The notes: generated by a model not told the origin, from the sequence alone. Numbered from the stretch's first letter, positions 1 to 8,577 are shown. The stretch is DNA of 15,245 bases from JBBQXV01 sp043785585 (GCA_043785585.1 JAYVXB010000461.1:1-15245); one strand, 5' to 3'. A program made the numbers and translations.

Positions 1-627
1 GACACCGACCGCGGCCTCGCCGACGCCGTCAAGGCGACGAGCGGCAAGCTCACCGGCGTCCGCATCGACTCGAACGTCAGCGTCGCGTCGATGCAGCGCG
101 CGCGAAAAATCCTCGACGACCTCGGCGCCACCCACGTGAAGATCTTCGTCTCCGACGGCCTCGACGAGCACAAAGTCCGCGAGCTCGCGCCGCACGTCGC
201 GGGCTTCGGCGTCGGCGAGAACATCTCGTGCTCGCCCGACGCGGCGACCGGCGTCGGCGCCGTCGCGAAGCTCGTCGTCAACGGCTACGGCAAGGTGACG
301 ATGAAGCTGGCGCGCGGCTCGGGCAAAGCAACGCTCCCGGGCGCGCTGCAGGTGCATCGCTTCGCCGATCACGATCTCGTCGCGCTCGCGGACGAAGCGG
401 CTCCCGCCGGAGGCACGCCGCTCATGCGCCCGGTGTGGCGCGGACGAAAGCCCGTCGAAGGCTTGGCGACGCTCGACGAGTCGCGCGCGCACGTGCGCCG
501 TCAGATCGAAGCGCTGCCTCCCGAGCTCCGCGCGCTCGAGCCGGCGCCGCGTCCGCGCACGATCGTCGCGTCGGACGCTCTCGTCGCGCTCATCGAACGT
601 CTCTCCAAGGAAGCGGGGATCGCATGA
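1..627 (+). CDS. pncB: Nicotinate phosphoribosyltransferase, C-terminal part (5' end cut by window)
   Basis: This enzyme makes nicotinate mononucleotide from nicotinate and PRPP, the entry step of the Preiss-Handler NAD salvage route in the cytoplasm. Only the last 208 codons are present; the frame is open from base 1, so the true start lies outside the window (family members are usually about 400-480 aa). Seen in the sequence: a GVRIDS motif near codon 20, followed by HVKIFVSDGLDE, GFGVGENISCSPDA and the KATLPG segment, in the order typical of the phosphoribosyltransferase barrel. Odd: the usual R-x-D-S-G-D motif reads R-I-D-S-N-V here, and the usual S-G-D/G-L-D-E reads S-D-G-L-D-E. The stop overlaps the nadE start (ATGA), so the two genes are probably co-transcribed and translationally coupled. 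The product call is firm; the substrate (nicotinate rather than nicotinamide) is inferred from family resemblance and the neighbour. Confidence 0.88.
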   Translation, partial: DTDRGLADAVKATSGKLTGVRIDSNVSVASMQRARKILDDLGATHVKIFVSDGLDEHKVRELAPHVAGFGVGENISCSPDAATGVGAVAKLVVNGYGKVTMKLARGSGKATLPGALQVHRFADHDLVALADEAAPAGGTPLMRPVWRGRKPVEGLATLDESRAHVRRQIEALPPELRALEPAPRPRTIVASDALVALIERLSKEAGIA

Positions 628-2534
628 GGCTCGTGCGCGTAGCGATCGCAAATGTGAACACCACGGTCGGCGCGATGCGATCGAACGTCGACCGCGCGCT
701 CGACGTCGCGCGCGCCGCGGCGAAGGACGGCGCCACGCTCGTCGCGTTTCCCGAGCAGACGATCGGCGGGTACCCGCCGGAAGATCTGATCCAATGGCGA
801 GCGTTCGTCGACGCGCAAAAGGTCGAGCTCGATCGCTTCGCGCGCGAGACGAAAGATCTCGGCGCGGCGATGGCGATCGGCGTCACGGTCGCGCGCGGCG
901 CGCATCTCTACAATGCTGCTGCGCTCGTTCACGGAGGCGTGATTCGCGGCGTCGTGCCGAAAGAAAAGCTCCCGCTCTACAACGTCTTCTACGAAGCGCG
1001 GACGTTCGCGCGCGGCGATGCGGGGCTCTACGACGAAGTGTGGGGCGCGCCGTTCGGCGATCTCGTCTTCGATCTCGACTTCGGGTGCGTTGCGCTCGAG
1101 GTCTGCGAAGACGCCTGGTCGCCCGATGGTCCGATGCGTCGTCGCTGCTACGCGGGCGCCGAGCTCGTCGTGAACATCTCGGCTTCGCCGTACCGCGTCG
1201 GCGTCGACGAGACGCGCCGCGAGATGATGGCGACACGCGCCGGCGACAACCAAGCGACCGTCGTCTACGCCAACCTCGTCGGTGCGAACGACGGCCTCAT
1301 CTTCGACGGCGGCGGCTTCGTCTCGCAGAACGGCCGGATCCTCCTCTCTGCGCCGCGCTTCCGCGAAGGGTTCGCCGCGGTGACGGTCGATCTCGATCGC
1401 ACGCGACGCCTCCGCACCGAGAACACGACGTGGCGCACCGACCAAGAAGCGTGGGCGCGGGACGGCGATCCCGTCTGCCACGTCCAGATCGACGCGCCGA
1501 CGACGCGCCGCGATGCGCTCCGCTTCACGCCGCCGCCAGGAAACAGCTTCTTTCTCCCGACGGCTTCGACGCAGCCTGGCCCGCGCGTTCAGTTCTGCGA
1601 AGAGATCCTCGACGCTCTCGCGCTCGGCATCGGCGACTACTTCGAGAAGACCGGCGCGTTCAAGACGATCGGCGTCGCGCTCTCCGGCGGACGCGACAGC
1701 TTGCTCGTGCTCATCCTCGCGCGTCGCTTCGTCGATCGACGCTGGTCGAGCCTCGACGCCGCGGGTCGCGACGCGAAGGCGCGCGAGATCCTCCGCGCCT
1801 TCTTCATGCCGACGCGCTTCTCGTCGGCCGAGACGCGCGCCGCAGCCGAGAAGGCTGCCGAAGAGATGAACGTCCCGTTCGTCGTCGTGTCGATCGACGA
1901 AGCGTTCGTGCGCGAGCTCGCCGAGATCGAGAAGATGCTCCAACCGGGCGAGAGGATCTCGCAGCTCGCGAAACAGAATGTCCAAGCGCGCGTGCGCGCC
2001 GAGCGCATGTGGACGTGGTCGAACAGCGCGTCGGGGCTCTTCCTCCAGACGAGCAACATGAGCGAGAAGGCGGTCGGCTACGCGACGATCGGCGGCGACA
2101 CCGAAGGCGCGCTGTCGGTCATCGCGAACCTCCCGAAGACCGTCGTGAACTACCTGCTCGACTACCTCCTCGAGACCACGGGCTCGGAAGGCATTCGCCT
2201 CACGCTGAAGAAGCCCGCGTCCGCCGAGCTCGCCGACGATCAAGAAGACGAGAAAGATCTGATGCCGTTCCCGGTGCTCGACGCATGCTTCGCGCTCTAT
2301 GCCGGCGAGAAGATGGCGCCCGACGAGGTCGCGATCGCGCTCCGCTCGATGTTCCCGAGCGAAGACGGCGCGCGCATCGACGCCTGGACGTCGAAGTTCG
2401 CGCGCCTCTTCGTCGCGTCGATTTACAAATGGGTGCAGGCGCCGATCTCGCTGCACGTCGGCAACTTGGATCTCGAGCGCGAGCGCGCGCTGCAGCTTCC
2501 GGTCGTGCAGAAGTGCGAGTGGCAGAAGAAGTAG
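624..2534 (+). CDS. nadE: Glutamine-dependent NAD+ synthetase (two-domain NadE)
   Basis: The 636-aa protein converts nicotinate adenine dinucleotide to NAD+ using ATP and ammonia released from glutamine. The N-terminal nitrilase-type glutaminase domain (about 1-280) shows the expected Glu-Lys-Cys triad: E44 in FPEQTIGGYPPEDL, K113 in VPKEKLPLYNVFYE and C161 in LEVCEDAWSP. The C-terminal synthetase domain (about 315-636) has the ATP-pyrophosphatase P-loop SGGRDS at 354-359 and, later, QTSNMSEKAVGY and GGDTEGALSVIANLPKT. Both domains look intact, so ammonia can be supplied internally. The ATG at 624 is chosen because the nitrilase fold begins at once (MRLVRVAIANVNTTVGA) and overlaps the pncB stop; the frame is open further upstream, but that stretch only overlaps pncB and has no domain. 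A purine-rich AAGGAAG lies about a dozen bases upstream. The gene ends 13 bases from a convergent RCC1 gene. Confidence 0.95.
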   Translation: MRLVRVAIANVNTTVGAMRSNVDRALDVARAAAKDGATLVAFPEQTIGGYPPEDLIQWRAFVDAQKVELDRFARETKDLGAAMAIGVTVARGAHLYNAAALVHGGVIRGVVPKEKLPLYNVFYEARTFARGDAGLYDEVWGAPFGDLVFDLDFGCVALEVCEDAWSPDGPMRRRCYAGAELVVNISASPYRVGVDETRREMMATRAGDNQATVVYANLVGANDGLIFDGGGFVSQNGRILLSAPRFREGFAAVTVDLDRTRRLRTENTTWRTDQEAWARDGDPVCHVQIDAPTTRRDALRFTPPPGNSFFLPTASTQPGPRVQFCEEILDALALGIGDYFEKTGAFKTIGVALSGGRDSLLVLILARRFVDRRWSSLDAAGRDAKAREILRAFFMPTRFSSAETRAAAEKAAEEMNVPFVVVSIDEAFVRELAEIEKMLQPGERISQLAKQNVQARVRAERMWTWSNSASGLFLQTSNMSEKAVGYATIGGDTEGALSVIANLPKTVVNYLLDYLLETTGSEGIRLTLKKPASAELADDQEDEKDLMPFPVLDACFALYAGEKMAPDEVAIALRSMFPSEDGARIDAWTSKFARLFVASIYKWVQAPISLHVGNLDLERERALQLPVVQKCEWQKK

Positions 2535-2547
2535 GCCTGCCGGACGC

Positions 2548-4086
2548 TCAGAAGGTGATCTTCGTCGGGGCGAAGATCTGCGAGGAGCTACCCGTGGTGC
2601 GGTTGCCGAGCTGGCCTTGATCGTCCAGTCCCCAGCAGTACACGTTGCCGAGCGTGTCGAGCCCGCAGCCGTGGCTGTCGCCCAGCGCGACGCCGGCGGA
2701 GATGTACGTGTTCGGCACCGGCGCGGTGATCGCGTTGTGACTCGCACCGTCGCCGAGCTGTCCGTGCAACCCGTTGCCCCAACACGAGCCGGGGCTGCCC
2801 GAATGGCACGCCGTCTCGTTACCGAACGCGAGAGGCGTCGAGGCGAAGCCGTCCGCACTCGGCGCGAACGCCGGCGCGACGTCCTTGAGCCCCGTCTGCC
2901 CGAAGGAGTTCACGCCCCAGCAGTTGAGCGCGGGCGTCTGCGCCGAGCTGGTCCCCGGGCCCGAGCAGAACGTCCCCAAGCCGCCGCCGACGAGCATCGT
3001 CTGCGGAGGATTCGGATTGGTGCCGGGCGCGAGCTGCGGGCTCGCGTAGTTGACGGCGGGCCCGTTGGTGCCCGAGCCGGATTGCCCTTGGCTGTTGTCG
3101 CCCCAGCACCAGATGAGGCCCGCGTTCGGCCCTGCCGGCGTGGTCGACGACAGGTAGCACGCCGTGTTGCCGCCGATGGCGAGCGCGACGGCGTCGTTCA
3201 CGGGCCCGCCGATGTTCGAGAGATCGCGGAGCGCCGCGACCACTTGGACCGCCTGCGCGGAGTACGGCTCGGTCCCGGAGTCGGTGAAGTCGCCGAGCTG
3301 GCCTTGGTCGTTGTCGCCCCAACAGTAGATCGCTTTCGCGCTCGTCAGCGCGCACGCGAACGTCGAGCCGTTGTGCGTGCCACCTTGCGCGATCGAGAGG
3401 ACGTCGCGCAGCGGCTGTCCCGTCGCCTTGTTGAGGACCGTCTTCGGCGTCGTGTTGATGAGCTTCGTGCTCGTGCTCGCGGAGTAGAGACCCCAACACG
3501 ACACGGTGCCGTCGGCGATCAGCGCGCAGGCGCCGGTCGGCCCCGCCGAGATCGCGGTCGCGTGGGCCGAGAGGATCAACTTGGGACTGTTGGTGGTACC
3601 GACCGTCGCGAGCGCGTTGTTCTCGCCCGAGCCCCAGCCCCAGACGTCCCCGTTGGGCTTGATCGCGTACGTCGTGTTCGCGCCTGCGAAGATCGCCGAA
3701 GCCACCCTCGGCTGGCACGTGATGGTATCGCTCGCGCAGACGAGGGTGGTGCCGCAGGCAGGCCCGACGTTGCAGCACTGCTCGCCGTCGCCTCCGCACG
3801 GATCGCATTTGCAGACGATGTTCGGCGGCGGGCACTTGTGAGGAGGCAAGAACTCGTACGGAGAGCAATCCGTGTCGTCGGACGTGCAATTGCGATTCGT
3901 CCCGACCTTGCACACCGGGAACCTGAGCGCGTCGTTCGTTTCCGCCGCGCTGTCCACGGGCGCCGACGAGCACGCGACGAGCGTGGTGCCGCCTCCGATC
4001 GCCGCGAGGACGCCGAGCGCGCCGAGCGCGCGCGCACGCAGAAGACTGTTCAGAACCCGGCCCATGCTCTTCACGTTGGTAGACAC
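2548..4086 (-). CDS. RCC1-repeat beta-propeller lipoprotein with Cys-rich stalk
   Basis: A 512-aa protein of unknown function, predicted to be a surface or periplasmic lipoprotein. A signal peptide with hydrophobic core at about 18-36 ends in a lipobox LVAC, with the lipidated Cys at 39. Residues 59-124 hold 12 cysteines, suggesting a disulfide-bonded stalk. From about 130 to the end there are RCC1-type repeats, recognised by recurring WG motifs (DVWGWG, SCWGLYS, YCWGDNDQGQLG, WCWGDNSQGQ, NCWGVNSFGQTG, SCWGNGLHGQLG, YCWGLDDQGQLG), enough for one seven-bladed propeller. Most blades carry a Cys just before WG. The GTG start is preferred over the ATG at codon 8 because AAGGAG lies 8 bases before it. 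Such propellers bind proteins or chromatin in eukaryotes; the bacterial secreted forms have no settled role. It may be read through from the tatA operon (95-base gap) or have its own promoter. Not a guanine-exchange factor by any evidence here. Confidence 0.9.
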   Translation of the reverse strand: MSTNVKSMGRVLNSLLRARALGALGVLAAIGGGTTLVACSSAPVDSAAETNDALRFPVCKVGTNRNCTSDDTDCSPYEFLPPHKCPPPNIVCKCDPCGGDGEQCCNVGPACGTTLVCASDTITCQPRVASAIFAGANTTYAIKPNGDVWGWGSGENNALATVGTTNSPKLILSAHATAISAGPTGACALIADGTVSCWGLYSASTSTKLINTTPKTVLNKATGQPLRDVLSIAQGGTHNGSTFACALTSAKAIYCWGDNDQGQLGDFTDSGTEPYSAQAVQVVAALRDLSNIGGPVNDAVALAIGGNTACYLSSTTPAGPNAGLIWCWGDNSQGQSGSGTNGPAVNYASPQLAPGTNPNPPQTMLVGGGLGTFCSGPGTSSAQTPALNCWGVNSFGQTGLKDVAPAFAPSADGFASTPLAFGNETACHSGSPGSCWGNGLHGQLGDGASHNAITAPVPNTYISAGVALGDSHGCGLDTLGNVYCWGLDDQGQLGNRTTGSSSQIFAPTKITF

Positions 4087-4094
4087 GATGGATG

Positions 4095-4100
4095 CTCCTT
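4095..4100 (-). promoter_or_regulatory. Ribosome binding site (AAGGAG) deciding the GTG start of the RCC1 gene
   Basis: On the minus strand AAGGAG sits 8 bases before the GTG at 4086. The alternative ATG (4063-4065) has no comparable site at proper spacing, so the GTG is preferred. Confidence 0.65.
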
Positions 4101-4113
4101 CTCCGTTGCCGCG

Positions 4114-4128
4114 CGGCCGTGGCGGCCG
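4114..4128. other. Short GC hairpin between tatA and the RCC1 gene
   Basis: CGGCC and GGCCG form a perfect 5-bp stem around a 5-base loop (GTGGC on plus) within the 95-base gap. No T-run follows on the minus strand, so this is not an ordinary intrinsic terminator. It may weakly attenuate read-through or be chance in GC-rich DNA. Confidence 0.25.
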
Positions 4129-4181
4129 GCGGGTCGATGACGTTGTGGGGTGGTGATCGCGACCGGCTTGCCCGGTGCGTC

Positions 4182-4358
4182 TCAGGCTTTGGTGTCTGCG
4201 CTCGCGGGCGTGGTGGACTCGTCGTCCTTCACGCCTTGTTTGAAGTTGCGAATCGCTTGGCCGAATCCTTTGCCGATGTCCGCGATGCGACCCGCGCCGA
4301 ACAGCAGCATCGCGATCAGCGCGATGACGACGAGCTCCGGAACTCCGATGGGACCCAT
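4182..4358 (-). CDS. tatA: TatA-family twin-arginine translocase subunit (58 aa)
   Basis: TatA forms the protein-conducting element of the Tat pathway, which carries folded proteins across the inner membrane. The 58-aa product begins MGPIGVPELVVIALIAMLLF: a single membrane helix at about 4-20 with the polar residue (E9) typical of the TatA N terminus. It is followed by the hallmark F20-G21 hinge, an amphipathic helix at about 24-42 (GRIADIGKGFGQAIRNFKQG) and a short acidic, polar tail. The usual FGxxKLPE hinge reads FGAGRIADIG, so the second proline is missing. AGGAG lies 7 bases before the ATG. TatA is preferred over TatB because the protein is short, but an E/A-type paralogue cannot be separated on sequence alone. 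No tatB or tatC is in the window. It lies 28 bases after the 1389-aa gene and in the operon of a Tat-signal lipoprotein, suggesting a translocase subunit devoted to that cargo (inference). Confidence 0.9.
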   Translation of the reverse strand: MGPIGVPELVVIALIAMLLFGAGRIADIGKGFGQAIRNFKQGVKDDESTTPASADTKA

Positions 4359-4365
4359 GACGATT

Positions 4366-4370
4366 CTCCT
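4366..4370 (-). promoter_or_regulatory. Ribosome binding site (AGGAG) of tatA
   Basis: AGGAG on the minus strand lies 7 bases before the tatA ATG, inside the 28-base gap after the upstream gene. It supports the start and the reality of this short gene. Confidence 0.65.
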
Positions 4371-4386
4371 CTTCTCTTCCGTTCGA

Positions 4387-7300
4387 TCAGACGTTGATGG
4401 CGATCGCGTCGACGTAAACCAAGCGACGACCGTAGGCGGGCGAGCCCTCCGGCGCGCCGTAGTGGAGCGGCGCGTTGAGGTACTTCACGCCGATCTCGTC
4501 GTCGCTCGCGAAGTTCTCGTACTCGCGAACGACGATGCGGTGCTGCGTCGCCGGCGTGAGCGTCGGCAGCGCGACGTTGCCTTGGAACGAGACGACCGGA
4601 AGGTACCCCGAGCCCGACTGACTCACGTACGGCGTGAGCGCGACGGGGGCCGAGACGCGTCGCCAGTCGACCGCGTCGCCGCGCGCCGCCGACGACTCCT
4701 GCAGCTCGGCGGTCACGATTCGGCCGGACGCGGCGTCGAAGCCGACGCGCGTGCCGGTGTTCGTGACGTTGTCCCAATCGTAGTTCGACCCGACGACGCC
4801 GGACACGGTGACGCCCCACGTGCCGTCGGGGTTCGGCGCGACCGTCGCCGTGCGATCCGCCGCGAGCTGCGCGAACTCCGCCTTGATCACCGGCGAGAGC
4901 CGCAGATCGAGGTTGGTCGTCGTGTTGACGAGCGAGCTCGCTTGCACGCGCGCCAAGGCGAGCCGCAAAAACGGCATGTACGATTTGCCCGTCGTGAGCT
5001 CGATGTCGAAGTACCAGAGCTGCCGGTCCTTGTTGAACTGCGGCTTGAACGAGAGGACGTTGACGACCTCGTTCCCGTTGCCAGCGAGCGTCTCGGACAA
5101 GAGCACGTTCTGGATCGAGGAGGCCGAGTCGGAGCTGGGCGGCGGCACGAAGTGCGACGCATCGATCGCGCCCGCCGGGCTCACGGGGTTCTTCTGGATC
5201 CAGATCGGATCGTCGCCCCAGACGGAGACGAGGTTGGGGATCCGCTGCGCTTGCGCGAGCGAGGTCGCGTGCACGACCGCGAGCCGCTCGTCTTCGCCGG
5301 AGGCGTACCAACCGCGATCGACGTACACGCGCACGCCGCCGCCGACGCGCGTCCTCGACGTGGGCGCGCTCTGCACCCACTTGAAGCTCGGGACGACGTA
5401 CAGAACCTTGGGCGCCGGCGGACGCGCCGTCGACAGCACGTTGATCGCGAGCTCTGTGCTCGCGTTCGTGATCTGCGTGTAATCCGCCGTGATGGCAGCG
5501 GGAAAGTACTCGCGGAAGCGCGTCGTCGCGATCGCCTGGTATCTCACGGTGCGGTGCTTCGTATCGCCGAACGCTTGGCGCGCGCCACTCAGGAGCTGCG
5601 GGCCGACGTTCGACGGCGCGAGCGTGAGCGACGTGATGATCGACGTGTGAGGGACGGGCGTCGCGCTCGGATCGGGCACCGGATCGGCGCTGCCGGGGAC
5701 CTGCGGCACGTCGAGGTACTCGTTCCACGCGGCGACGAGATCGACCTTTGCGCTGCTCTTTCCGTCGGCGAAATCGATGTACCCCTGAATGGGCGCCGTG
5801 GTCTCGCCGGGCCCGCGCTGAACGAACGTGAACGAGGCGTCGTTCAACGAAGGGTGCGCGGGCTTCTGCACGGCGTGGATGAGGACGAGCTTGCGCGTGG
5901 GCGACACCATCGTGTGGCCGCCGCCCTTGACGAGCGCGGTCATGCTCGACGGCGCGAGCGCCATGATGCTCGGATCGACGACACTCGAGCTGTATTGAAG
6001 CGTCACGTTCGACGCCGCAGGCAGCGAGACGGTGAGCGCGCCGGTCGGGCTCGGGTGCGCGTCGTCGCCGGTGATCGTCGGGACTTGGACGAGATCGTCG
6101 TGAGAGACGACGAGCTTCACGAGGCCGAGCTCCGGCCACCCACCGCCGGCGTTGCGCGCCGCGTACGTGCGCGTCCTCAGCGTCACGCCTGGCACCGCCG
6201 TGATGGTGCTCGGATCGACCTGCAGCGTGACGCCCGCCGCGTTCGGATCCGGCAGGTACGGGAGCACGATGTTCGCGGTGTCGTCCGAGAGCGTCACGTA
6301 CTGACCGTGCGCGAGCGCGTCGCCGCGCGGCACGTTGACGCGCGGTTCGCCAACCTTCGGATCGACGTTCGGCGGCGCCGAACCGTCCGGCATCGACGCC
6401 GCGGGCGGTGTGATGATCCGACGGCTCGTATGGGACGACCCCGCGACGTTGCCGGTCGTGTCGATGACGTCGAGATCGAGGAACGTCCCCGACTCCTTCG
6501 ACGCGACCGCGTAACCGTGCGCCGGATTCGTGAGGAGCGCGTCGAACGCGCCGTGCAGCTCCGCCATGTGCTGCGACGTCTTCGGCGGCGCGACGTGGCG
6601 GACGGCGCTCCCCGAGTACGGGTTCATCGCGATCGGGTTTCCGCTCGCGTCCTTCTTCAGGTTCATCGCGGCCGCGTACGCGTTCGGATCTTGCGGAACG
6701 CTGTCGTACGGATTGCTCCGTATGACGAGGTGCTCGACGCTCTCGCCTTCGGTGACGGCGCTCTGCAAGACGAGCGCGGGCGGCGAGATCGGATCGTGGC
6801 GCAAGAACGCGATCGGCAGGGAGACGTTCGACGGACCGCCGCTGACCATGTCGTTGCCGGCGAGATCGACCGGCACGACGCGAAACGAATACGAGCTGCC
6901 GAAGCGGAGACGCGGGAGCGTGCCCGGCTGCGGGACGATGCGCGTCGCGACGGCGTTCACCGCGCCGCTGGGCGACGAGTTCGTCAGCACCGTCGGCAGC
7001 TCGCCGTTCGTCTCCGGCGCGTGCTGGATGACACGTCCCGGCCGCGTCGCCGTGAGGCTCCACCCTTCCCATCGAAAGAGCGACTCGTGGACGTTGAAGA
7101 TGTCGACGTCGGGGGAGCTCGCCGCGACGGAGGCGGCCTTCACGAAGCCCTTGTCCGTGTACGGCGGCACGACCTGTCCGTTGAGATCGAGGCTCACGGT
7201 GCGCGCGCAGAGCGACTGCCACGGTCCGGTGACTTGGTCGTGCGTGCGCTGCACCTCGACGCGGTAGCCGCGCATCACTTCCTCGGCGACGAAGAGGAGG

Positions 7301-8556
7301 CGGTTCGGATCGTTTTCGAAGGTGAACGGTCGGTTGAAGCGCTGACCGACGACGGCCTCGCGGTCGCCGTGGTGGATCGTGAACCCCGCGGTGTGGAGCG
7401 CGGGCATGCAGAGCTCGACCGACGCGTTGGGATCGGACGACTGCGACACCTGCGTGATCGAGTCGTTCGCGTGCTCGGCGAACGCGCTGTACTCCTGCAC
7501 GGCGTGATCGACGTCGAGCGTCTCGACCGCGAAGGGGCCGGTCGTGAGGTTCAGCTCGAGGGTGGTCCCATCGAACTCGTTGCTGTTGGTCCACGCTTGG
7601 AACGACGTCGACGTGAGCGTGCAGCGGATGAAGGGGTGGACGATTCCGGCCGACGCACTTCCGCCGAGCATGAGAAGCGGATTCGTGCTGCCGAGCGGCG
7701 CGGGGAATACGAGCGCGTTGTCGGGCATCGGCATCGCGTAGAACGACGTGGTGCCGGAGACGCCGGCGGGCGCCGTGCAAACGAAGTCGAGGATGAGCCC
7801 GAGCCTGCGAAGGATCGCGGGGTGGTCGCCGAGCTGGCCGACGATCTGATGGAAGTCGGGCGGCTGAATCGCGGTGGCTGCGCTGAGCGCCGGCGCCATC
7901 GACGCGGCAGGCACGCCCGCGCGCTCGCGCCACTTCCCGCGGTTGTGGTAGACGGCCGCGCGCAAGAACTCGCGGCTGTCGCCAGTCGCGCTCGGGACGG
8001 CCTGCGCGACCGCCGCTTTCGACAAGAGCGTCGACGGCGACGTCTTCGCACGCGGATCGATCGCGGGCCCCGCGGCGTACGTCTGCTTCAACGCCGCGGC
8101 GACGCTCTTCGCCGACGTCGTGAGCGTGGTGTTCGTCGACTTCGTGACGATCGGTCGCGCCGCGCTGCCCAGCGCCGCCTGCGCGTAGACGTTCTTCACG
8201 TGCGACGTGACGGTCTGCGCGCCGTACGACGTGAGCGAGCCGGTGTTGTACTGCTTCTGCGCGTACCCGCCGAGCGGAGTGGCCGCCGGAAAGAGTCGCG
8301 TCCAGAGCGCGGAGTCGTATGCGGGCAGCGAGTCCGGATCCGGGGTCGCGATCACGCGGCCGAGCGCGCCCGTGAAGAACACGCCGAACGAGAGGCGCTT
8401 CGCGATCGACGGCCAGTCGTTCGGCGCCTGCAGGAGGTTGCCGAGGGTCGTGCTCGTCCCGCCGATGTTGAATCGCGGCGAGATGAAGACCGAAAAGCGA
8501 AGCTGACTCCCTCTCATGCCGCGGGGGAGCGCGGTGAACATCATCATGTGGCTCAT
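4387..8556 (-). CDS. Very large uncharacterised beta-rich protein, no signal peptide, partner of the Tat lipoprotein
   Basis: I do not recognise a named family with confidence. The 1389-aa product starts MSHMMMFTALPRGMRGSQLRFSV, with no Sec or Tat signal, lipobox or convincing membrane segment. Most of it looks like beta-strand-rich repeats of all-beta modules. One stretch near residues 545-570 (RFGSSYSFRVVPVDLAGND) resembles a fibronectin-III-like strand pair. A helical patch at about 100-200 is rich in Ala, Ser and Thr. The segments MRGYRVEVQ, SLFRWEGWSL and MPFLRLALARVQ look like conserved signatures of one defined family rather than low-complexity sequence. Only four cysteines were seen. 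Start choice: an ATG at 8562 abuts the GGAG motif with zero spacing, whereas the ATG at 8556 has GGAG six bases away and is preferred. The gene lies 21 bases after the Tat lipoprotein gene and 28 bases before tatA, so co-expression is nearly certain. No catalytic motif was seen; a structural or complex-forming role is inferred only. Confidence 0.88.
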   Translation of the reverse strand: MSHMMMFTALPRGMRGSQLRFSVFISPRFNIGGTSTTLGNLLQAPNDWPSIAKRLSFGVFFTGALGRVIATPDPDSLPAYDSALWTRLFPAATPLGGYAQKQYNTGSLTSYGAQTVTSHVKNVYAQAALGSAARPIVTKSTNTTLTTSAKSVAAALKQTYAAGPAIDPRAKTSPSTLLSKAAVAQAVPSATGDSREFLRAAVYHNRGKWRERAGVPAASMAPALSAATAIQPPDFHQIVGQLGDHPAILRRLGLILDFVCTAPAGVSGTTSFYAMPMPDNALVFPAPLGSTNPLLMLGGSASAGIVHPFIRCTLTSTSFQAWTNSNEFDGTTLELNLTTGPFAVETLDVDHAVQEYSAFAEHANDSITQVSQSSDPNASVELCMPALHTAGFTIHHGDREAVVGQRFNRPFTFENDPNRLLFVAEEVMRGYRVEVQRTHDQVTGPWQSLCARTVSLDLNGQVVPPYTDKGFVKAASVAASSPDVDIFNVHESLFRWEGWSLTATRPGRVIQHAPETNGELPTVLTNSSPSGAVNAVATRIVPQPGTLPRLRFGSSYSFRVVPVDLAGNDMVSGGPSNVSLPIAFLRHDPISPPALVLQSAVTEGESVEHLVIRSNPYDSVPQDPNAYAAAMNLKKDASGNPIAMNPYSGSAVRHVAPPKTSQHMAELHGAFDALLTNPAHGYAVASKESGTFLDLDVIDTTGNVAGSSHTSRRIITPPAASMPDGSAPPNVDPKVGEPRVNVPRGDALAHGQYVTLSDDTANIVLPYLPDPNAAGVTLQVDPSTITAVPGVTLRTRTYAARNAGGGWPELGLVKLVVSHDDLVQVPTITGDDAHPSPTGALTVSLPAASNVTLQYSSSVVDPSIMALAPSSMTALVKGGGHTMVSPTRKLVLIHAVQKPAHPSLNDASFTFVQRGPGETTAPIQGYIDFADGKSSAKVDLVAAWNEYLDVPQVPGSADPVPDPSATPVPHTSIITSLTLAPSNVGPQLLSGARQAFGDTKHRTVRYQAIATTRFREYFPAAITADYTQITNASTELAINVLSTARPPAPKVLYVVPSFKWVQSAPTSRTRVGGGVRVYVDRGWYASGEDERLAVVHATSLAQAQRIPNLVSVWGDDPIWIQKNPVSPAGAIDASHFVPPPSSDSASSIQNVLLSETLAGNGNEVVNVLSFKPQFNKDRQLWYFDIELTTGKSYMPFLRLALARVQASSLVNTTTNLDLRLSPVIKAEFAQLAADRTATVAPNPDGTWGVTVSGVVGSNYDWDNVTNTGTRVGFDAASGRIVTAELQESSAARGDAVDWRRVSAPVALTPYVSQSGSGYLPVVSFQGNVALPTLTPATQHRIVVREYENFASDDEIGVKYLNAPLHYGAPEGSPAYGRRLVYVDAIAINV

Positions 8557-8562
8557 GGTCAT

Positions 8563-8566
8563 CTCC
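8563..8566 (-). promoter_or_regulatory. GGAG ribosome binding site that selects the second ATG of the 1389-aa gene
   Basis: The minus strand reads GGAG-ATG-ACC-ATG. The first ATG touches the GGAG and could hardly be used, while the second, 6 bases away, is well placed. The site lies in the 21-base gap after the stop of the upstream gene. Confidence 0.55.
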
Positions 8567-8577
8567 GGCGGTGTTCG

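Noticed and set aside
228..623. Upstream extension of the nadE reading frame
   Set aside because: Low-complexity Arg-rich translation overlapping pncB; the nitrilase domain begins exactly at the ATG at 624.
2535..2547. Bidirectional terminator between nadE and the RCC1 gene
   Set aside because: Only 13 bases separate the stops, with no T-run and no adequate stem.
501..2858. Long minus-strand open frame opposite nadE
   Set aside because: Arg-rich shadow that crosses both nadE and the RCC1 gene; no family resemblance.
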